Positions 14,778 to 17,321 of a stretch of 17,321 nt of DNA are shown piece after piece; the first letter of the stretch is position 1, and each line of letters begins with the position of its first letter. A program made the position numbers and the translations under genes. The stretch is from JANLUX01 sp031363705 (lineage in GTDB: Bacteria > Bacteroidota > Bacteroidia > AKYH767-A > OLB10). The DNA lies in assembly GCA_031363705.1 (NCBI GenBank), contig JANLUX010000222.1, positions 1-17,321 on the forward strand, given 5' to 3'. Below the pieces are notes generated by a model that was given only the letters and a program-made list of their open reading frames with translations, was not told the origin of the DNA and did not search any database.

Positions 14778-15262
14778 AAACTATTTATCTGGTGCGGCAT
14801 GCAAAGTCAGGCACTGAGGACTATATTAAAAATGATATTGAAAGACATTTATCAGAACGTGGATATAAAGATGCCGAAAAACAAGCCGAACAATTCCGTC
14901 AGGAATTTAAAAAACCTGGTTGCATAATAAGCAGTCCCGCTGTGAGAGCTTATACCACTGCATTAATTTTTGCGAAACACTTATTATATAATCCCAAAGA
15001 TATTCAGATCAATGCATCTATTTATGATGCAGGTCTGTCACAGTTATTTTATGTGATCAATGAATTAAGTGATGAGTATGAAAGTGCAATGGTGGTAGGT
15101 CATAACCCGGGATTAACTTATCTGATCAATGAAATTTGCGGAAATGTGATTAGCGAGTTGCCAACAACTGGTGTGGCTGCCATAGAATTGAATGTGGACA
15201 AATGGAATGAAGTCAATACAGGGAGTGGAGTGCTCATGAAAGAATTAAATAGTAAGGTATAA
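14774..15262 (+). CDS. SixA-like histidine phosphatase (162 aa)
   Basis: A small single-domain member of the histidine phosphatase superfamily. The nucleophile motif is LVRHAKS (6-12, His9), a second active-site Arg is Arg58 in ISSPAVRAYTTA, and the second His is His110 in VVGHNPGL (107-114). These match SixA, which removes phosphate from histidine in phosphotransfer proteins such as HPt domains; whether this protein acts on phosphohistidine or small molecules is not visible. No signal peptide, so cytoplasmic. Start overlaps the stop of the secreted EEP gene by four bases, implying co-translation even though the two products are in different compartments. Confidence 0.9.
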   Translation: MKTIYLVRHAKSGTEDYIKNDIERHLSERGYKDAEKQAEQFRQEFKKPGCIISSPAVRAYTTALIFAKHLLYNPKDIQINASIYDAGLSQLFYVINELSDEYESAMVVGHNPGLTYLINEICGNVISELPTTGVAAIELNVDKWNEVNTGSGVLMKELNSKV

Positions 15263-15321
15263 CCTATAAGAATTAGAAAATTAAATGGAAATATTTCTGT
15301 TGAAGTAAAAAATAAATCCAA

Positions 15322-15708
15322 ATGAAAGAAATGATAGAGAAAGACAAGGAGCTGCCCGCAATACCTTTTACAACAAACTGGAATATTAATTCCAATATGA
15401 CAGAGGAAGATCTGGAAAAATTGCTGGCTGACCTGTATAATAATTATAAAGCATGGGATATTGAACTCACCAAACAATTTCCTGAATTGATTTATGAAAC
15501 AAGAAAAGATTATTTGCAAAACAGCTCACCGGGTGAAAAGCTGCAACGGGAGATAAATGAAATACAGCTAACATTATGGCACAGGATCATTGGCATGAGA
15601 TCAAAAAAATATTCATCCAAAGACAATGCTAACACCATCATGTATTTACTTTTATTAAAAACCAATCCTGTTAAAAATCCAAAAGAAAAAGAATATTTAA
15701 GATTTTAA
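15322..15708 (+). CDS. Uncharacterised 128-residue protein
   Basis: I do not recognise a family. The sequence is hydrophilic, rich in Lys, Glu, Asn and Leu, with no signal peptide, membrane segment, Cys pair or known catalytic motif, and looks mainly helical (TEEDLEKLLADLYNNYKAWD, EKLQREINEIQLTLWHRII). The C-terminus is basic (NPVKNPKEKEYLRF). It lies 59 bases after the SixA-like gene and 47 bases before the GNAT gene on the same strand, so it may be part of that transcript. The start could also be the Met at residue 4. Length, position and codon use like its neighbours support a real gene. Confidence 0.7.
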   Translation: MKEMIEKDKELPAIPFTTNWNINSNMTEEDLEKLLADLYNNYKAWDIELTKQFPELIYETRKDYLQNSSPGEKLQREINEIQLTLWHRIIGMRSKKYSSKDNANTIMYLLLLKTNPVKNPKEKEYLRF

Positions 15709-15755
15709 AAGTTAATTTTTTTTGACTTTGAATTTTATTTTTCTCCTAACATAAA

Positions 15756-16208
15756 ATGTTTAATTTAATAAGAACGGATTCTGAAGATCAGGATTTCAAA
15801 AACCTGGTGCTTCTTCTCGATGCTGATTTAAAAATAAGGGATGGAGAGGAACATTCATTTTATGCACAGTTTAATAAGGTGGATAAGATAAAAAATGTAG
15901 TAGTTTATTATGATAACGATATAGCTATTGGATGTGGCGCTTTTAAAGAATTTGACAACAAAACTTTAGAGATTAAAAGAATGTTTGTTCACCCGGATTA
16001 CAGAGCGAAGGGAATTGGTGCAATCATTTTGAAAGAGCTCGAAACATGGGCAGTTGAAATTAATTATAGTGAAAGCATTTTAGAAACTGGTAAAAAACAG
16101 CCGGAAGCAATAAGACTCTATGAAAAATCAGGCTATAGAATCATACCAAATTATGGTCAATATGAAAATGTGGAAAACAGTATTTGTATGAAAAAAAATC
16201 TCAGCTGA
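15756..16208 (+). CDS. GNAT family N-acetyltransferase (150 aa)
   Basis: Transfers an acetyl group from acetyl-CoA to an amine on an unknown substrate. The acetyl-CoA motif is IKRMFVHPDYRAKGIGAIIL (73-92), with the pyrophosphate-binding R-x-x-G-x-G at 83-88. The later block ILETGKKQPEAIRLYEKSGY (108-127) is the usual motif B and the 'A..LY...GF/Y' helix. The N-terminal half has the expected strands (KNVVVYYDNDIAIGCGAF). Length is typical for a single GNAT domain. The sequence resembles small general GNATs of Bacteroidota more than ribosomal-protein (Rim) types; substrate not inferable. Confidence 0.9.
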   Translation: MFNLIRTDSEDQDFKNLVLLLDADLKIRDGEEHSFYAQFNKVDKIKNVVVYYDNDIAIGCGAFKEFDNKTLEIKRMFVHPDYRAKGIGAIILKELETWAVEINYSESILETGKKQPEAIRLYEKSGYRIIPNYGQYENVENSICMKKNLS

Positions 16209-16390
16209 TAGATTTTGTTTTGATCTTTTCAAAAATCAAATTCAGGTTAAAAAAGAAATTCTGCATTTGAATGATTTTAAAATTTAAGAGCAATGAATAT
16301 ATGCCTGATTAATTGACTGAACAGGTGTGTTTAAACTTTCCACCATAATTACGATCTTCGCCCACCAAATAATATTTTATTCATACAACG

Positions 16391-17140
16391 ATGAATCGTT
16401 TGCTCGAAGGTAAAACAGCTTTAATAACCGGTGCTTCGCGAGGCATTGGCAGAGGCATTGCATTAAGAATGGCAGAGGAAGGAGCCAATGTAGCTTTCAC
16501 TTTTCTCTCTTCTCCCGACAAGGCAAAAGCATTGGAAGAAGAGTTGAAAAAATTTAATATAAAAGCAAAAGGTTACCAATCAGATGCTGCCGATTTCAAA
16601 GCTGCTGAACAGTTGATTAATGATGTGCTTGCTGAATTTCAAACACTTGATATTGTGGTAAACAATGCAGGCATAACACGTGATAATTTACTGATGCGCA
16701 TGAGTGAAGAACATTTTGATGAAGTGCTGCGCACAAATCTTAAATCTGTATTCAACATTACCAAAGCCGCACAACGACCTATGTTAAAGCAACGCAAAGG
16801 TTCTATTATCAATATCTCATCTGTGGTGGGTGTTAAAGGCAACGCAGGTCAGGCAAATTATGCAGCAAGCAAAGCAGGCATTATTGGTTTTACAAAATCA
16901 ATTGCACTTGAGTTAGGTTCGCGAAACATCCGTTGCAATGCAATAGCTCCTGGTTTTATCGAAACTGAAATGACCAGAGCGTTAAACGAAGAAACGGTGA
17001 AGCAATGGCGAGAATCAATTCCTCTTAAACGTGGTGGAACGCCTGAAGATGTTGCAAACTGTGTTGTGTTTCTTGCCAGCGATTTATCATCTTATATCAC
17101 AGGACAAACAATCAATGTGGATGGAGGAATGTTAACGTAA
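16391..17140 (+). CDS. fabG: 3-oxoacyl-[acyl-carrier-protein] reductase (249 aa)
   Basis: Reduces 3-oxoacyl-ACP to 3-hydroxyacyl-ACP with NADPH in fatty-acid elongation. It is a short-chain dehydrogenase of typical length: cofactor motif TGASRGIG (13-20), NNAG (91-94), catalytic Asn116, Ser144 (ISSVVG), Tyr157 and Lys161 (QANYAASKAG), and C-terminal ITGQTINVDGGM (236-247). The blocks IVVNNAGITRDNLLMRM and NIRCNAIAPGFIETEMT are characteristic of true FabG rather than of general SDR enzymes. Stands alone, with 182 bases upstream and no acpP, fabD or fabF beside it. The upstream gap shows no confident promoter; GATCTTCG near 16350 is only a weak -7 match. Confidence 0.93.
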   Translation: MNRLLEGKTALITGASRGIGRGIALRMAEEGANVAFTFLSSPDKAKALEEELKKFNIKAKGYQSDAADFKAAEQLINDVLAEFQTLDIVVNNAGITRDNLLMRMSEEHFDEVLRTNLKSVFNITKAAQRPMLKQRKGSIINISSVVGVKGNAGQANYAASKAGIIGFTKSIALELGSRNIRCNAIAPGFIETEMTRALNEETVKQWRESIPLKRGGTPEDVANCVVFLASDLSSYITGQTINVDGGMLT

Positions 17141-17192
17141 TGAAGAATGAAGAATTAAAAATGAATAATGATAATTTATAATTAACAATTAA

Positions 17193-17321
17193 ATGAGAAC
17201 AAACTGTAAACCGTCAACTGTAAACTGTAAACTAATATTATTCATGTTACTACTGATAACCGCAACCAAAGCAGGGCAACCCGAAAGTGCATCCAATATT
17301 TTGCCTTATCCTATCATACAA
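17193..17321 (+). CDS. Start of a probable exported protein (partial)
   Basis: From the ATG at 17193 the frame is open for 43 codons to the right edge. The peptide has a polar, basic start with two Cys, a hydrophobic stretch LILFMLLLITA and then TKAGQPESASNILPYP, which looks like a signal peptide. The first 14 codons lie in an AACTGTAAA-type repeat, so the true start may instead be the ATG at 17244; that version would lack the positively charged start normal for signal peptides. Nothing can be said about function from so short a piece. Confidence 0.5.
   Translation, partial: MRTNCKPSTVNCKLILFMLLLITATKAGQPESASNILPYPIIQ
17202..17233. repeat. Short tandem AACTGTAAA words
   Basis: AACTGTAAA at 17202-17210 and AACTGTAAACTGTAAACT at 17216-17233, separated by CCGTC. 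Strings of this kind are, from memory, common low-complexity intergenic sequence in Bacteroidota. It overlaps the upstream start option of the partial gene at the right edge. The preceding 17141-17192 is AT-rich with repeated GAAGAAT/GAATAAT words. Confidence 0.55.

Noticed and set aside
15118..15519. 133-codon open frame on the minus strand
   Set aside because: It spans the end of the SixA-like gene, the gap and the start of the next gene; the Phe/Ile/Leu-rich product looks like the shadow of AT-rich coding sequence.

Overview
The window looks like chromosomal DNA of a Bacteroidota bacterium, probably from the Chitinophagaceae or a nearby group. The signs are a secreted protein with a type IX secretion (T9SS) C-terminal sorting domain, LytTR/LytS-type signalling, TAnnTTTG-like -7 promoter elements with almost no Shine-Dalgarno sequences, low G+C, and two gene neighbourhoods I know from this phylum: birA divergent from rsfS-ftsH-LUD, and alaS divergent from M23 peptidase-merR. 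The lineage is inferred from these features, not from a search.

Layout. 1-96 (minus) is the first 32 codons of a type I restriction-modification methyltransferase (hsdM) running off the left edge. 272-3973 (minus) holds rsfS, ftsH and a LutC-like LUD protein; a 545-base gap between rsfS and ftsH carries two copies of a nested palindrome and a CGCAAAG-type repeat. 4030-4785 (plus) is birA. 4860-6339 (minus) is an M23 envelope peptidase followed by a small MerR regulator, with a perfect 27-bp inverted repeat between them. 6386-9043 (plus) is alaS. 9189-11069 (plus) is a T9SS-exported multidomain protein ending in a clear intrinsic terminator. 11248-13481 (minus) is a LytS-type kinase, its LytTR response regulator (4-base overlap) and a stand-alone receiver protein. 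13719-15262 (plus) is a secreted endonuclease/exonuclease/phosphatase-family protein translationally coupled to a SixA-like histidine phosphatase. Then come an unrecognised 128-residue protein, a GNAT acetyltransferase, fabG, and the start of a probable secreted protein cut by the right edge.

Most of this is housekeeping: ribosome hibernation, protein quality control, biotin attachment, tRNA charging, fatty-acid synthesis and envelope maintenance. The most striking observation is in alaS. An otherwise intact, full-length reading frame has one in-frame TGA where the family has an almost invariant Gly (AESG-G-QVGD), exactly between the aminoacylation half and the editing/oligomerisation half. 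The same gene also carries what looks like an in-frame insertion derived from a dispersed palindromic repeat. Other points of interest are the twin nested palindromes at 3157-3419, the histidine-rich extracytoplasmic loop of the LytS-type kinase, and the hsdM start, which means a restriction system lies just beyond the left edge. I found no tRNA, rRNA, CRISPR array or transposase gene.
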